From contig VLTN01000004.1 of the NCBI GenBank assembly GCA_008330645.1, positions 186,001 through 250,000 of the forward strand: a stretch of 64,000 nt of DNA, read 5' to 3'. The position numbers and the translations under genes were made by a program. Source of the DNA: Cafeteria roenbergensis. Lineage: Eukaryota > Sar > Bigyra > Bicosoecida > Cafeteriaceae. Positions 37,970 to 50,100 of the stretch are shown here, one piece after another; position 1 is the stretch's first letter, and every line of letters starts with the position of its first letter. Below the pieces are notes generated by a model. That model saw only the letters and a program-made list of their open reading frames with translations. It was not told the origin of the DNA and did no database searches.

Positions 37970-40569
37970 ATGCCCAAGCAGCGGACCAAGACCAAGCGCC
38001 AGACGCTCAAGACCAAGTATGCGGTGGACAAGAAGGTGCGTCGTTGTGCTGGAGGCCCGATTCCCGCCCGATTGGCGGAGCCTGCGCCCTGCTCCTTCGC
38101 ACGACGGCGCTGTGCCCGCCGCCCACTGGCTGCGCTGCCGCCCGCAAGGCTTGTGGCGCATGGAAACTGCCACCGAATCGTTTGCTGTCCCCGGAGCGCT
38201 GGCCTGCCCTCGTCGCCCGCAGGTGAAGGAGCACAACCGCAAGCTGCGCAAAGACCTCAGGAAGAACCCGCTGGCTGCCAAGAAGCTGGAGCGCGACCCC
38301 GGAATCCCCAACCTGAACCCGTTCAAGGTTGAGCTGGAGGCCAAGATGCGCCGCTCGGCCAAGCTGATCGAGCAGTCCAACCTGCACCAGCAGCGCCGCG
38401 CTTCGGAGCTGGCCCGCCGCCGCCAGATGACCGACGCCGAGCGCCTTCGCGAGATGGCTTCCGGAGCGGCGGCTCGCGCAGAGACGCACAAGATCGAGTC
38501 CACTGCCGCTGCCGAGGCCGCAGCAATGCGCGCGTCCTCGTCCACGTCGGCGGACACTTCGGCCCGCGCTGCAGCCGACACCTCGCGCAAGACCTTCTAC
38601 AAGCACCTTCGTACCGTCATGACCAAGGCCGACATCATCCTCGAGGTACTGGACGCCCGCGACCCGCTGGCCTGCCGCGCGCCCGAGATCGAGGCCATGA
38701 TCCTGCGCGCCGCCGGCGACAAGAAGCTCGTGCTGGTGCTCAACAAGATCGACCTCGTGCCCCCGTCCGTGGTCCAGGCGTGGCTCAAGTACCTCCGCCA
38801 GTCCTTCCCGGCCGTTGCGTTCAAGGCCTCCACCCAGCAGCAGAAGAGCCACCTCTCCGCCGCCGGAGGCGCCCGCGTGAACCAGGCCGTGCGCTCCGGC
38901 GAGGTGCTCACTGGCAGCGGCTCCGCCGGCACTGACATCCTCCTGCAGCTCATCAAGAACTACTCCCGCTCCCACGACAAGAAGAAGGCCGTCACCGTGG
39001 GCATCATCGGCTACCCCAACGTGGGAAAGAGCTCCATCGTCAACAGCCTCAAGCGCCACCGCGCTGTGGGGGTGTCCCCGGTGCCAGGCTTCACCAAGCA
39101 GGCGCAGGAGGTCCAGCTGGACGCCAAGATCCGGCTTTTGGACTGCCCCGGCATCATCTTTGACGACGGCGCTGGCTCCGGCGGCCTTGACGACGGCGGC
39201 GCTGGGCTCCTGCTGCGCAACTGCGTGTCCGTGGAGAGCATGCCGGACCCCGAGCTGGCCGTGGCCGGAATCCTCCGGCGCTGCGAGCCCACAAAGCTGA
39301 TGAGCCTTTACCGGCTGCCGCGGTTCAGCGATGCCGACGAGTTCCTCACGTTGGTCGCCCGCCAGCGCGGAAAGCTCTTGCGGGGCAACGAGCCCGACAT
39401 CACCGCCGCGGCGCGCGCGGTGCTCCAGGACTGGAACAGCGGCGCCATCCCCTTCTTCACTGCACCGCCGGCCATGTCTGCGGACGTGGAGCGTTCCGCC
39501 ATCGTCACCGAGTGGGGCAAGGTGAGCGAGCCTTGCTGCGAGCTGTTGGTTGTGTTTCGTTGGCTGCTGCTGTGCGCCCGCGCCATTGCATCGCATGGAC
39601 TGTCAGGAGCCCAGGCTGGGGCGTGGTTACAGTACTCCTGCAGTCTCCATCTGCGGGAGGCGGCGCCCCAACTTGACCTGTGCCTGGGCATCTGTTACTT
39701 CCGTGCAAGAATAACGCCCCCGCGTCTCCGCCGGCCATCAGGGCGCGGCGTCTTGTCGTCCCGACCGGCCGGCGGTTGTGGTGTGGCGACGGGTACCTGA
39801 GAGTGGGAGTCCCCCGCTCCACCGGGGCGGCTCCCTAGTGGTTCCCGGCACATTTCTTCGCTTGCTTGCCTCCCTTTGCTCGCTCCGCGCCGCCACGTTC
39901 CCTGCCCGCGTGTCGGCTTGCTCTGCCTCTGACTGCACTTCCCCTCCCCGCACTTGGTGCTTGCTGTTGCTCTCGCAAGTGCAGGCTTTGGACATGGACG
40001 CGCTCGAGCGCGCCGAGGAGGTTGCCGTATTCGGCGGACCGGCTGCCGCAGCTGCATCTTCGGCTGCGGCTGGGATGGCCATTGCTGCTTCGGCCATGCC
40101 GGCAACTTCCGCCGCTGCCACTGCCGCACTCGAGGGCGAGGACGACGAGGAGGACGATGACATCGAGGAGGACGGCGAGTCAGACGATGAGGACGACTCC
40201 GATGATGATGCGGCCGAGCCTGGCCTGCTGCGCTCGTCAGGCCTGCCCGCAGGCAGCAGCTCCAGCGCCCCGGTGGCCCTTCCCCGGGCGGCAGTGTCCC
40301 TCGGGTGGGACGACGACAAGATTGAGGACAAGCACCGCCGCCGCGCGGCCGCTGCCGCAAAGCCTGTCCGTGCGGTGATCGCGGAGGAGGAGGCTGCCGA
40401 GACCATGCTGGCCCAGAAGCAGTCCTTGTCCGCCAAGAAGCTGCGGAAGGAGCGAAGGAGAGCCGCTCGCAGCGCTGGCGACGGGGCGGCCGCTCCCTCC
40501 TCCTCGGGAGCCGCGGTTGCTGCGGCGCCCAAGAGCTCTGCTCCCTACGACTTTGGCGAGTTCTTCTGA
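37970..40569 (+). CDS. GNL3: Nucleostemin-family (GNL3/GNL3L) circularly permuted GTPase
   Basis: Three phase-0 exons, 37970-38035, 38223-39521 and 39985-40569, encode 649 residues. The N-terminus MPKQRTKTKRQTLKTKYAV..VKEHNRKLRKD is the basic nucleolar-targeting and RNA-binding segment of GNL3 proteins, followed by DPGIPNLNPFK. The GTPase motifs occur in permuted order: LDARDPL (~166, G5 side), LNKIDLVP (G4, ~196), GYPNVGKSS (G1, ~285), PGFTKQ (G2) and DCPG (G3, ~328). The order G4-G1-G3 marks the YlqF/YawG class. Family role: late nucleolar maturation and export of the 60S subunit. The C-terminus has a long acidic patch (EDDEEDDDIEED..) and a basic stretch KKLRKERR. The 463-nt second intron is the second-longest confirmed here. 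Confidence 0.93.
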
Positions 40570-41123
40570 GCTGGCCGAATCCCTGCGTATCGTCGCTGCC
40601 TAGTATGTGGCTTGCACTTAGCTGCACCTCCTGCAACTCAGCACCGCGCGGGAGACCGTTCGCGAGTGCGTGCGTCTGTGCCCACTGTGGATGTTTGTTT
40701 GTCTGTGGCTCCCAATCCGAGGCTCGAACACCAGCCGCGCATGCTCGGAGGCGCCCCCACAGCTCACCAGACCCATGCATGCACGCACGCGCGCGACGCC
40801 TTGTGCTGCTGCGAGAACACGACGCGCTCGAGCAACTCCCGTCGCGCTCTGCCGAGCAATCGTGGTCGCTCAGTCGCTGCGCGAGCCTCCGAAGCACTCG
40901 CATCGGCTTGGGGTGCGCCAGGGGGGCGTTGTGCCCTGCCCAGCGCCCAATGCTGTCGTCCGGGCGGGCCAAGCCCACTGCCCGCCTCTCGTCACGGCTT
41001 CCCGGCAAAGGCAAGCACAAGAGGCGCGCATACCCTCGCCTCAAGGCCAGGCTGGACGTCCCGGACGCCGGCGATGGCGGAGATGGGCCCAGTGGCGTGG
41101 GTGCTGGAGGGCAGGCCGCCGGC
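40570..41123. other. Intergenic region GNL3 to NHL gene
   Basis: 554 bp on the same strand. A CATGCATGCACGCACGCGCG-type simple stretch lies near 40775. It should hold the GNL3 3' UTR and the NHL gene promoter. Open frames here show no conserved features, although an upstream start for the NHL gene cannot be excluded. Confidence 0.45.
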
Positions 41124-43993
41124 ATGAGCGCTCCGGCCTTGCAAGCCGGGTTCTTGCCGATGGCGGTGCCGCCTTCAGCGGAGCACCGGCGGGCGCTGCG
41201 TCTCGACCCGCGCAAGGGCCAGCTCAACGCCCCTCGCGGCGTTGCAGTGGATGCCGCCCGTGGCTTGGCCGTGGTGGCCAACACGGGGCGCAACTGCCTC
41301 ACGCTCTTCAGCCTGCGCACGGGCGAGTTCATTCGCGACATTGGAAGGTGAGTGGTTGCGTTCGCGAGAGCGACCTCGGCTCAGCGACAATTCCCCCGGG
41401 CCCAGAGACTCCGTGGGCTGCGCGACTGCTGAGCCTGGTCGCCGCTCGCGGGCGGGGACGGGGTGCAGGCTGCGTGATGCCTTCGCGCGTCCAGTCGCTG
41501 GGGGGGAGAGGCCCAGGCGGGCCCGCGTGCGCGCCCGTGACTCGTCGTGGCACCGCTCCTGCTCGCCACTCCCTGCGCAGGCACGGCGCCGGCCAGCACG
41601 ATTTCAAGTGAGCCCGTTGCCTCAGTGCTCGGTCACACCCCCGGCCTTTTGGCGAGAGCGCGCGTGCCGTGGGCCCTCGCGTCCGTGCGAGCGCTCCCAA
41701 TCACGGCTGCTCCCCAGAGCCAGCGGTAACAGCCCCTTGCGCCCCCGCGCCTCCTCGTGCTTTCCCGTTCCTCGCAACACTGCGCAGCTACCCGTCAGGC
41801 GTGGCCTTCATGCCTCAAACAGGGTGGATCGTCGTTGCGGACATGATGAACAACAGGGTGGTGCTCCTGACGGTTGATGGCGACTTCATCGGCCAGTTCG
41901 GCTCCAGCGGCGTGGGCCTCGGCAACATGCAGCATCCCGCCGACGTGGCGGTTGCCGAATCCTACATTGTCGTGTCCGAGTGGTCGGGCCAACGGCTGCA
42001 GCTGTTCACGCTCATGGGGGCCGCGGTACGCATCATCGAAGTTCCGGGCGAAAAGGAGTGCTACGGCGTGTGCTTCGACGCGCAGCGACGCCGCATCTTG
42101 GCCGTCGACCGAACCATCGTCGGTTGGAGTGAGTACTCGCTGTCCGGCGAAGTTCTCCGGCGGGTGTGCGCCAACAGCGCCGACTGCCCGCTGCGGCGTC
42201 CATGCGGCGTGGGGGTAAACTCGCTGGGCCAGATTCTGCTGTCCGACGCGGAGCGCAACAGCATTCACAAGTTTCGGCAGGACGGCTCCTGGGCAGGCCT
42301 GCTGATCCAGGGCCACACCAGCGAGTTTGAGTCGGACACGGCCGCGCAAGGCGGGCCCGTCGTCATGCGCACGCCGCCCGTCATCGACGGTCTGGACGTC
42401 AAAATGTCCGAGCCCATGGACAGCCACGCGGCTCGAGCCAAGGAGCTGGAGGTTTTCCCGGAGGAACGCTTCCTGCGGGTGGGGCGAATCTTTGCCTTTC
42501 CGTGCCTCTTTGACGTGACCGAGTCGAACGTTTTCGTCTCTTGCATCCTCAGCTCCTCCATCGAGTGGGTTGTCGACACGGACGTCAGCTACAGCCGCCG
42601 GCGAGAGCTGATCAAGGCGTTCGCCTGGTTGCACTCCCGGCTCAGGTACGCCAGGCGAGGGATCCAGCTGCCGTCCTGGGTGATGTGCGACCGCTCCCAG
42701 GCCAAAGGACCGGCGCCGACGTCGCTTGGCGGGCCAGGTGAAGACCGCATGGCAAGCCACGGGTCAGAGCCGCGGCACCCGAGCACTGGCCGCACTTCCG
42801 GCGCTGGGGGTCCACCTGCACCGCCCCCCGAGCAGCCGCCGCTGCGCGGTGGTCATGCTTCCAAGGCTGGCGCGGCGGCGGAGGCACCAGCAGCGCCCGG
42901 CTCGCGCGGGCCCGCCCGGGACTTCGGCCACATGACGGCCCTGCAGGCCTCAGCTTCCGCATCAACCACCGCCGACGTGAGCAACCCAACCCCGCCTGCG
43001 CCGTCGGACAGGTACTACTCGCAGGCCGGCTCCTTGCCTTGGGCGCCCACTGCAGGGACGTCAGCCGCATTCGCCGCTGCAGCCTCTGGGCAACGGGGCC
43101 GTGCTGTGCCGACCGAAACCAGTCCTCACCGTGGTGCTGGCGGCGGCGGCCACTGGCAGCCCCCCCAAGCTGTCCCCGCCACCACCACCGCTCACGCCGG
43201 CCACATTCCCGGCAAGCCACCCCAGACGGCTACAACCCAGCCGACTGGGCTTGTCGCAGACGGGGGGGGCGCCGAATCGGTGCCTCGGCGCCCTGGAGCG
43301 GCGGAGCACCACCACGACTCCCACCGGCAGCATGATCAAACAAGCAACACGCTTGACCCCAGTGCCCACGGGCATGCGCCTTGGCATCACGCCTACGGCC
43401 CGGTCCCGGGCATGCAGCCTTCGCAGCTTCGCCCTGTGGCCTCCGGCGCGATGGCCTACCAGGCTGCCCCATACGCCTACCCGCCCGAGGCCGCCGGGCC
43501 GGGTGCCAGCGTCGTGTACGGCATGCCGCACTACGCCCCGCCGTATGCGTCGCCTCCGCAGTACCTGCCGCCGCCAGGCTACTACCCAGCCGGCGTTGGG
43601 TACGGCTACGGCCCAGCGTGGGGCGCCGTGCCGCCCTGGGCGGCGAGGGCCGAGCCTGCAGGGGCCCACGCTGCTGCAGGGCACCCGGTCATGGCGCCCC
43701 CGCGCTCGTCCACAGTTGCAGGCGATGCACGTGGCGAAACGGTGGCTGGCGTGGGCGCGATGCACGGCCACATGGCGGGGGACGCCCAGTTTCCGGCCTC
43801 CCCCGGAACAAGCCATGTTGCCCGGGCAATGCTTGAGCAGGGCGTGCGGCTCGTGCCTCCGCCGGCGGGCTGGGCGGGCCAAAGGGGGGCCGCAGCCCCG
43901 GCAAGCGGAGAGCCCCACCCCGGAGCAGGAGCGCAGCAGCCGCCGCACCGCATGGGGCCGGCTGGACATGAGCACGGAGACCGCCACGCGTGA
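41124..43993 (+). CDS. NHL-repeat beta-propeller protein with Pro-rich tail
   Basis: Three exons, 41124-41347, 41581-41607 (27 nt) and 41788-43993, give 818 residues. NHL repeats: GQLNAPRGVAVDAARGLAVV.., NYPSGVAFMPQTGWIVVADM.., HPADVAVAESYIVVSEWSGQ.. and RRPCGVGVNSLGQILLSDAE... Repeats of the form P.gvav...g.i.v.d...n.i..f build a six-bladed-type propeller for binding protein or RNA. The second half (after ~360) is low-complexity Pro/Ala/Gly/Tyr/His-rich, with GYYPAGVGYGYGPAWGAVPP-like segments that look disordered. There is no RING or B-box, so this is not a TRIM protein as seen. The micro-exon completes the junction IGR|HGAGQHDF|NYPSG, which restores the spacing between two repeats. The start is the ATG nearest the first repeat. 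Confidence 0.78.
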
Positions 43994-44183
43994 CGGCCTC
44001 GGCGGGCAGCTTGGTTCAAGCCCCATTGAAATCAACGAGCGCACACGGCGCATGGGCTCCAACGCCTCTGGGCGTTTCCAGGTGTGTGAGGCTGGGGAGC
44101 CAGACGACGTGTGCGCCTCAAATCAGTTTCGCGCTGCAAAATTACCTGCTGCCTGGCTCTTCTTGCCGTCGCCGGGCTCCTCC

Positions 44184-47100
44184 TCACACGAGCAACTCTG
44201 GGGGAAGCAGCGGCAACCCACGCAGCGGCATTTGACTGGCGTACGTGCACTGCGCGATGGTCAAGACAAGACGACCCGGAAGGTCCGCGGGCGGCTCGTG
44301 AGACCCCCCCCATGGGTCCAGCTGCGCCTGGTCTTTGGATGGCGAGACCACCTCGGCAGGGGCGCCGGCTGGCGCGGGGACCACTTTGCTACTCGAGGCC
44401 CTGCCGCCTGCGCGCATGCGCGGCGCGATTGGCGACGGGGGAGACGGAATCCGCTGCGCCGCTGCCACCGTCGGACTTGCCGGGGGCCGGGGCTGAAGGG
44501 CCGCGAGGGCGCGCTGGAAGGCAGGGCTGGCAGTCTTGGCAGCCGCGATCTTGGCGGCCAGCTGCTCTTTGGCCTCAGCCTGCAGCTCGACGGGGAGGTT
44601 GCAGGGGCATGCGTGCGAGGACGCAAGCCGAGCCAGGGCCTCGAGGAACGAGGTCAGGGAGAGGTGCGTGTGCCGGAATCTGCGCTTTGCCTTGCTGGAG
44701 CGGTGCAGCTCGTCAATGACGGTGGGGTTGGAGAAGAGGAACAGCGACCTGGCGTCGCGCTCGGTGAGGTTGCCCGAGGGAGCCAGACCTTTCATCGGCG
44801 GGTGGTCCGTTTGCCGGGACCGAGGGGTCATGAGCGAGCCTGGCCCCAGCGACGGCCCGCCGCTCCCGACGGTCGCCGCTCCTCCCTGGACGCCACCGCC
44901 TCCGCCGTAGAAGCCAGTTGCCGCCAGCAGGTCCACCCACTGCGTGATCGACAAGAACATCTTGGCGCTGCCGTCCACCGAGGTGGCGAATCTCCGAAAC
45001 AGCGCCACAATCTGCCGCCAAAACCTGCGGAACACCGCCTCCACCTCCACGTCGTAGAGTTGCTCAATCCTGAACTGGTTGGAAAAGGGCTCCAGCGGGT
45101 TGTCAATGCCGAACATGCGCATCGCCGCCGGGACCACGTGCCGCGTGAGCAGCAGCTCAAGGGACGAGGCTGGGCCCGTGGCGCTCATGCTGGGCGGGTA
45201 GAGGATTAGAGCCGACCGAACCAGCACCTCCTGCAGCTCGTAGCGACACAGCGCGTGGTCCGGGTTCTCATCGTCCTCCTCCAGCTCCACGTTGGCGGCG
45301 AAGAAGGCGGTATCCAGGATGGCGTCCTTCTCCCTCGATGTGATGCCCATGTCGCGCCGCATGTCTGTCCAAAGGGTGAGGGAGATGAAGAACGCGTCTC
45401 CGGTCGACGCGCTGCAGTAGAGCCGAAACAGCTCACGCGTGACGGGGTAGTAGCGCTTCAACACCGGCTTCAGCGCCGCCCGCTGCATCGGGTCCGGGAG
45501 CACCCGGTCCATCTTTGTGTGGGTCCAGTCAGCCTCGAAGCACCTGTCAAGCAGCTCCGGCGTGTCCACAAGAGCCTCAGCATCCGTCTCTGAGAGCCGT
45601 GGCCGGAACACAGACGTTTCTGCGCTCCACTCCCCTTGGCTTGCAGCGGCCAGCTGGCTCGCGCCGTGCCTGCCCCTGCCCGACAGCGCGCCGAGGCAGA
45701 GCCTCCCGCCAAACTTGCGAGGCTGCTCCGGAAAGTCGACCGTCACTGTCGCAAACGTGGGCCGGGCGTCCAGCACCAGCTGCGCGGTTTCCCAAACCTC
45801 CTGCGTGGCCGCGTCCGTCGATTCTGCTGCAGCCAGGGCTTCCTCGGGCAGGGCAAGGCCGCCCAGCTGCGAGGCCCGCAGGCGGAGCAGCCCGGCGAGC
45901 GGGTCTTCCAGCAGGGCGGCCTCGGGGTCCACGAAGCCCGCCGCCGCGCTGGCGGCCGCACGCTCCGCCTGCTCGCCGCCCCCCGCCCCCAGCGACTCCA
46001 GGGCCACCTTGCTGGTTTGCCCTGCGCGCCCGGCGTCGGCGGCCGGCACCGAAGGCGTCGCCGCACACCCAAAATGGGCGGGGAGGAGGTGCCGCAGCAG
46101 CGCTCGCGCGGTTTCGTGCCGCTGGGCTGGCGTGTCGCCCGCTCTCGCTGGTTGGGCGGCACCCGCTCCTGCCGAGCTGCCGCCGCGGCCAGGGGGGGCA
46201 GAGCTGCCCCCCCGGGCTGCAGCCTGGCCCCGCTTCTTGCCTGCAGCGCCGCCCGCCTCAGCGGCTGCCGCAGCCTCGGCGTCGGCCTCAGCCTGCGCCT
46301 TTTCCTCCTCCGCTGCCTCCGCCGCAGCTGCGAGCCGTGCTCCGTCCTCGTCAATCCAGGCGGCCAGCTCGTCCAGCAGGCCGGGCGGAATGTCAAGCTG
46401 GCGGCCGACCGGCGCGCACGTGTTCTCGATCCCAAGCTCGTGCAGCGTCGTGTTTCCGCCGATGAGGAGGCTGCCAGGCCGGTTCAACGGGTCCGTGTGG
46501 CTGTCGCTCTGGATGCTGCGCTGGGAGCCGAAGCCCTGGCCTGGCGAGGCTGGCGCGTCCGCCGACGCTGCGCTGCTGGAAGGCGACACTCCTGCCCCGG
46601 GGTGCACGCTCCCAGCCGCGTGTCCCGCGTGGTGGGCTGCTGCGGTGTGGGTCTCTCCAAAGCCCAGCCCGGCCGCAGCTGGCATGCCCGAGGCGACGTC
46701 GACGCCCAGATGGCCGAGGTTGGGGTCCAGCGACCGAACAACTGCCAGAGTGGCGAGCTTCCCGAGCGGGTTGAACCCGATCCGCAGCGCCCGCAGGGAG
46801 CTGTTGCGTGAGAGGGCCAGCGCCATGCAGCGGCCTGCCCGCTCTCCCAGCTTGTTGCTGCTCAAATCCAGCTCCGTCAGCGACGGCAGGGCCGGCTCGG
46901 GAACGGGCGAGGACAGGTCCCCGGCGAGCATGGCGACCAGAACGGGCGCAACGGCGTCGTCGAGGCCGCAAAACGCAAGGTGAAGCGAGCGCAGGCCCGC
47001 CTTTGGAAGCGGCCCAGGCAGCGGAGGCAGCGAGGAAGCGCGGAGGGTCGCCAGAACGGGGTCCAGAGGCAGAGGGGCGCCGCCCATCACCGAGTCCAGC

Positions 47101-50100
47101 GGGGTGTGAGGCGTGCGCGGCCCGTCCTTGCCTGACGCCGACCCCGAGCTGGAGCCAGCGCCCGGCCCTGATCCCGAGCCTGCTCCGGCCTTGGCCTTTC
47201 CGCCCTTTCCGCGCCGGGCGGCCGCTGCCGCAGCTCGCTGGATGCGCGGGAGGAGCTTGGACAGCCTGGCCCGCCGCTTCCGCACGGCCGTCCGCGCCGC
47301 TGTCCAGACGGACGCGGCCACAGCCTGGGAGAGCGCCTCCGGGTCCTCGGGGGCCGCGCTCGACACCGAGAGCGGGAGAAGGAGCGCGCTTGGAGCGCAC
47401 AGGGCGCGGAGAAGGGGCAGGAGGCCGGCGCTGCCCATGCCGTTCCAGGCCAGGTCGAGGGACTGCAGGGCAGGCAGCGCCGCCAGGCGGCTCACCGGTC
47501 CAGAGCTCTTGTCGCTGAGGCCGCAGCGGGACAGGTCCAGCTCCCGCAACAGGCTCTCTGGAGGCGTGTACCGCGTGGTGGGGGCGAGGACGACGTCGGC
47601 TGGGCGAACCGGCGCGGAGGTCATCCGCGACAGGCGCATGTGCCCCACGTGTGGGGGCAGCCTCGAGCCGCCAGCCGCCCGAGGCCGGTGAGGCCTGGGT
47701 GCGCTCGCTGCCGAGCCGGCGCCGTCGCGGCGCGCACTGGAGGCCGCGGAAGCCGGTGCAGCGCCGCCTTCGGCGTGCGCGCCGCCGCCTCGGCTGGCGG
47801 CGCTGCCGCTTCCTCCGCTCTGCGCGAGGGCTCCGGGAACGGCGCCCCGAGGCGCAAGCACGGCCTGCGTGAGGCGCGTGGACACCCGCCGGGAGGAGGC
47901 AAAGCGCGCATTCATCGCCGCCAGCTGCGACGACGCGCTTCCCGCCCGTCCCCGTGACGCCAGGGCGGCCCCCACGCGGGAGAGCGACCCGCCGAAGAGC
48001 GGCCCCATGCTCGCTCCCCGCACTGCGCGAAGCGACTCTGCCACTGCGCTGGAGAGGCGGGCGGCAAGCGGCTTCGCCGGGGGTGGCTTGCCCCTGGTGG
48101 CCGCACCGCCCGCCGTTCCGCCCGCAGCCGATGACGCCCCGGAAGGCGCGGCCCCGCTAGCCGGTGCAACCGCGACGACAGAGCCGCCGGGCGCGGCCGC
48201 GGCGCGGACTGCGCTGGCCACGCAAGCCGTCAGCCCGTAGCGAAGAGACGACTCGTCCTGCGCCCACATGGGCGGCACGTACGCCCTGGAGGCGGCCGCG
48301 GCAGCCACGGCAGCCGCGGCGCTGGCAGCGGCTGCCGCGGCTGCCGCGGCCTCCTGCTCCGGCGTCGGGTCCTGCGATCCGCCGGGGCGACGAGCGCGAG
48401 AGGAGGACGCGGCGGCTGCGGCCGCGGCTACGCGCGCCCTTGCGGCGGCGTCGGCAGCCTTCGCGGCAGCCGTGGCGGGGTCCACGGCGGGGGTGAGGAG
48501 GCCAGCCAGGAAGGCAAACGCCCCCAGCCCGTCGATGCCCGGGCTGTCCTGCCCGGCGAGGCCGAGGAAGACGAGTCGCCTGGCCGCCGCAGCCACTGCA
48601 GGCATGCACGAGGGCGAGAGCTGGTTGTCGCTCAAGTCCAGCGTCTGCAGCGGGGAGGGGCAGGCCGTCAGCGCGCGGCAGATGGCCCCGGCCGTGGCGT
48701 CGGTGAGGCCGTTGCTGGACACGTCGAGCTGCACCAGCGTCTGGCACCGGGGCAGGGCCGCGGCGAGCGCAAACGCCTGCGTGCCCGGCCCCGACCCCAG
48801 CCCGCGGCCGGGCAGGCTCACCGCCGCGCTCGGAAGCTGGCGCAGCAAGTGGCGCGCCGGCTCGCACCTCGCAGCCGCGCAGAAGCGCAGGTAGGCTTGC
48901 ACCTCGGTGGCGCTGATGGCGGCGGCGGACGCGCACAGGGCCGCAGCGTCATCCGCAGACGTGGTGGCCTGCGCCGCAACGGACACGGCAGCCGTGGCTG
49001 CCGGAGAGGCGATGATGAGCGGGGAGGCCGCTGCCGCTGCCAGCCTGGCGCGGGTGCCCGCCACCGCCCTTGCCACTTCCCTGGCCTCGGCCTCCGCCCC
49101 AGGCGCCCGAGCGCTCTGCTGCTGGTTGCCTCCGGCAGGCGCGCCGCCCTGGCCACCGGGAGCGGCAGCGGCGGCGCTGCCCGCCCCGGTGGTCGCCGCG
49201 GAGTCGGCGCCGTCGAGCGTTGCGCCCGTGGTGAGGGACGCCCGCCGCTGCCTCCTTCGTCGCCGAATGGCCCGCAGCGCCGCCTCGCCCTTTTCGCTGC
49301 CCGACCCGGCCAGCTGAGCTTGGGCCGTTGCCCTGGCCGCTGCCCTGGCCGCCTCCTCGGCCTCAACCTCTCGGGCAAAGGAGAGGGCCGCGCTCCCGCT
49401 CTCCGCGCTGCGCAGCTCTGCCGCGATGTCCGCGCGGAGCACCCTGCCTGCGCCCTCTATGCGGCCCCGAGCCGTGGCAGCGCCGCCTTCCGGGGCGGCC
49501 GAGTCGCCCAGGCGCGCCTCCAGCCTCAGCGCGAGGAGGGACAGCTCTGCCTCCGAGAAGGGCCCGGCGGGCGACGGCGCGTTGAGCAGCGACCTGCCCC
49601 CCTGGTGGAGCCGCATGCCCCGGCGCGTGGCCCAAAGGGGCTGCGCCCGCTCTTCGTTGGAGGGCGTCGGGTGCGAGCCGAGCACGCGCGAGAGGAGGGC
49701 GGCGCCGAGGCCCTTGCGGGAGGGCGACGCGGTCCGGGAAGGGGGCGCCCGGGCGCGGCGGCGGTCGGCGTCGTCATCGTCGCTGGAGCTGCCGCCCCCG
49801 TGGCCGTCCATCTGGTGCATCACCGCCTCCGTCCTCGCCCGCGCGTCCGAGTCGGACACGGCCGAGGTGCGGCTCCGCCCGAAGTTCGGGTCAAGCAGAC
49901 CGCGCCGGACGGACCGAAGCACCGACTTCATGCGCCGCTCGCCCTCGCTGGTCGGAAGCCGCGAGGCCTTGGCCAGCTGCCGCAGCCGCGTGAGCGTGGA
50001 AATGGAGGCGCGCGGCGACCTGCCCCCGAGCGCCAGATTCCCCATGGCAGCCCGCCCTGCAGCAGCAAGAGAGCTTCCCGGCTTGCCCGTCAGCTTGCTT

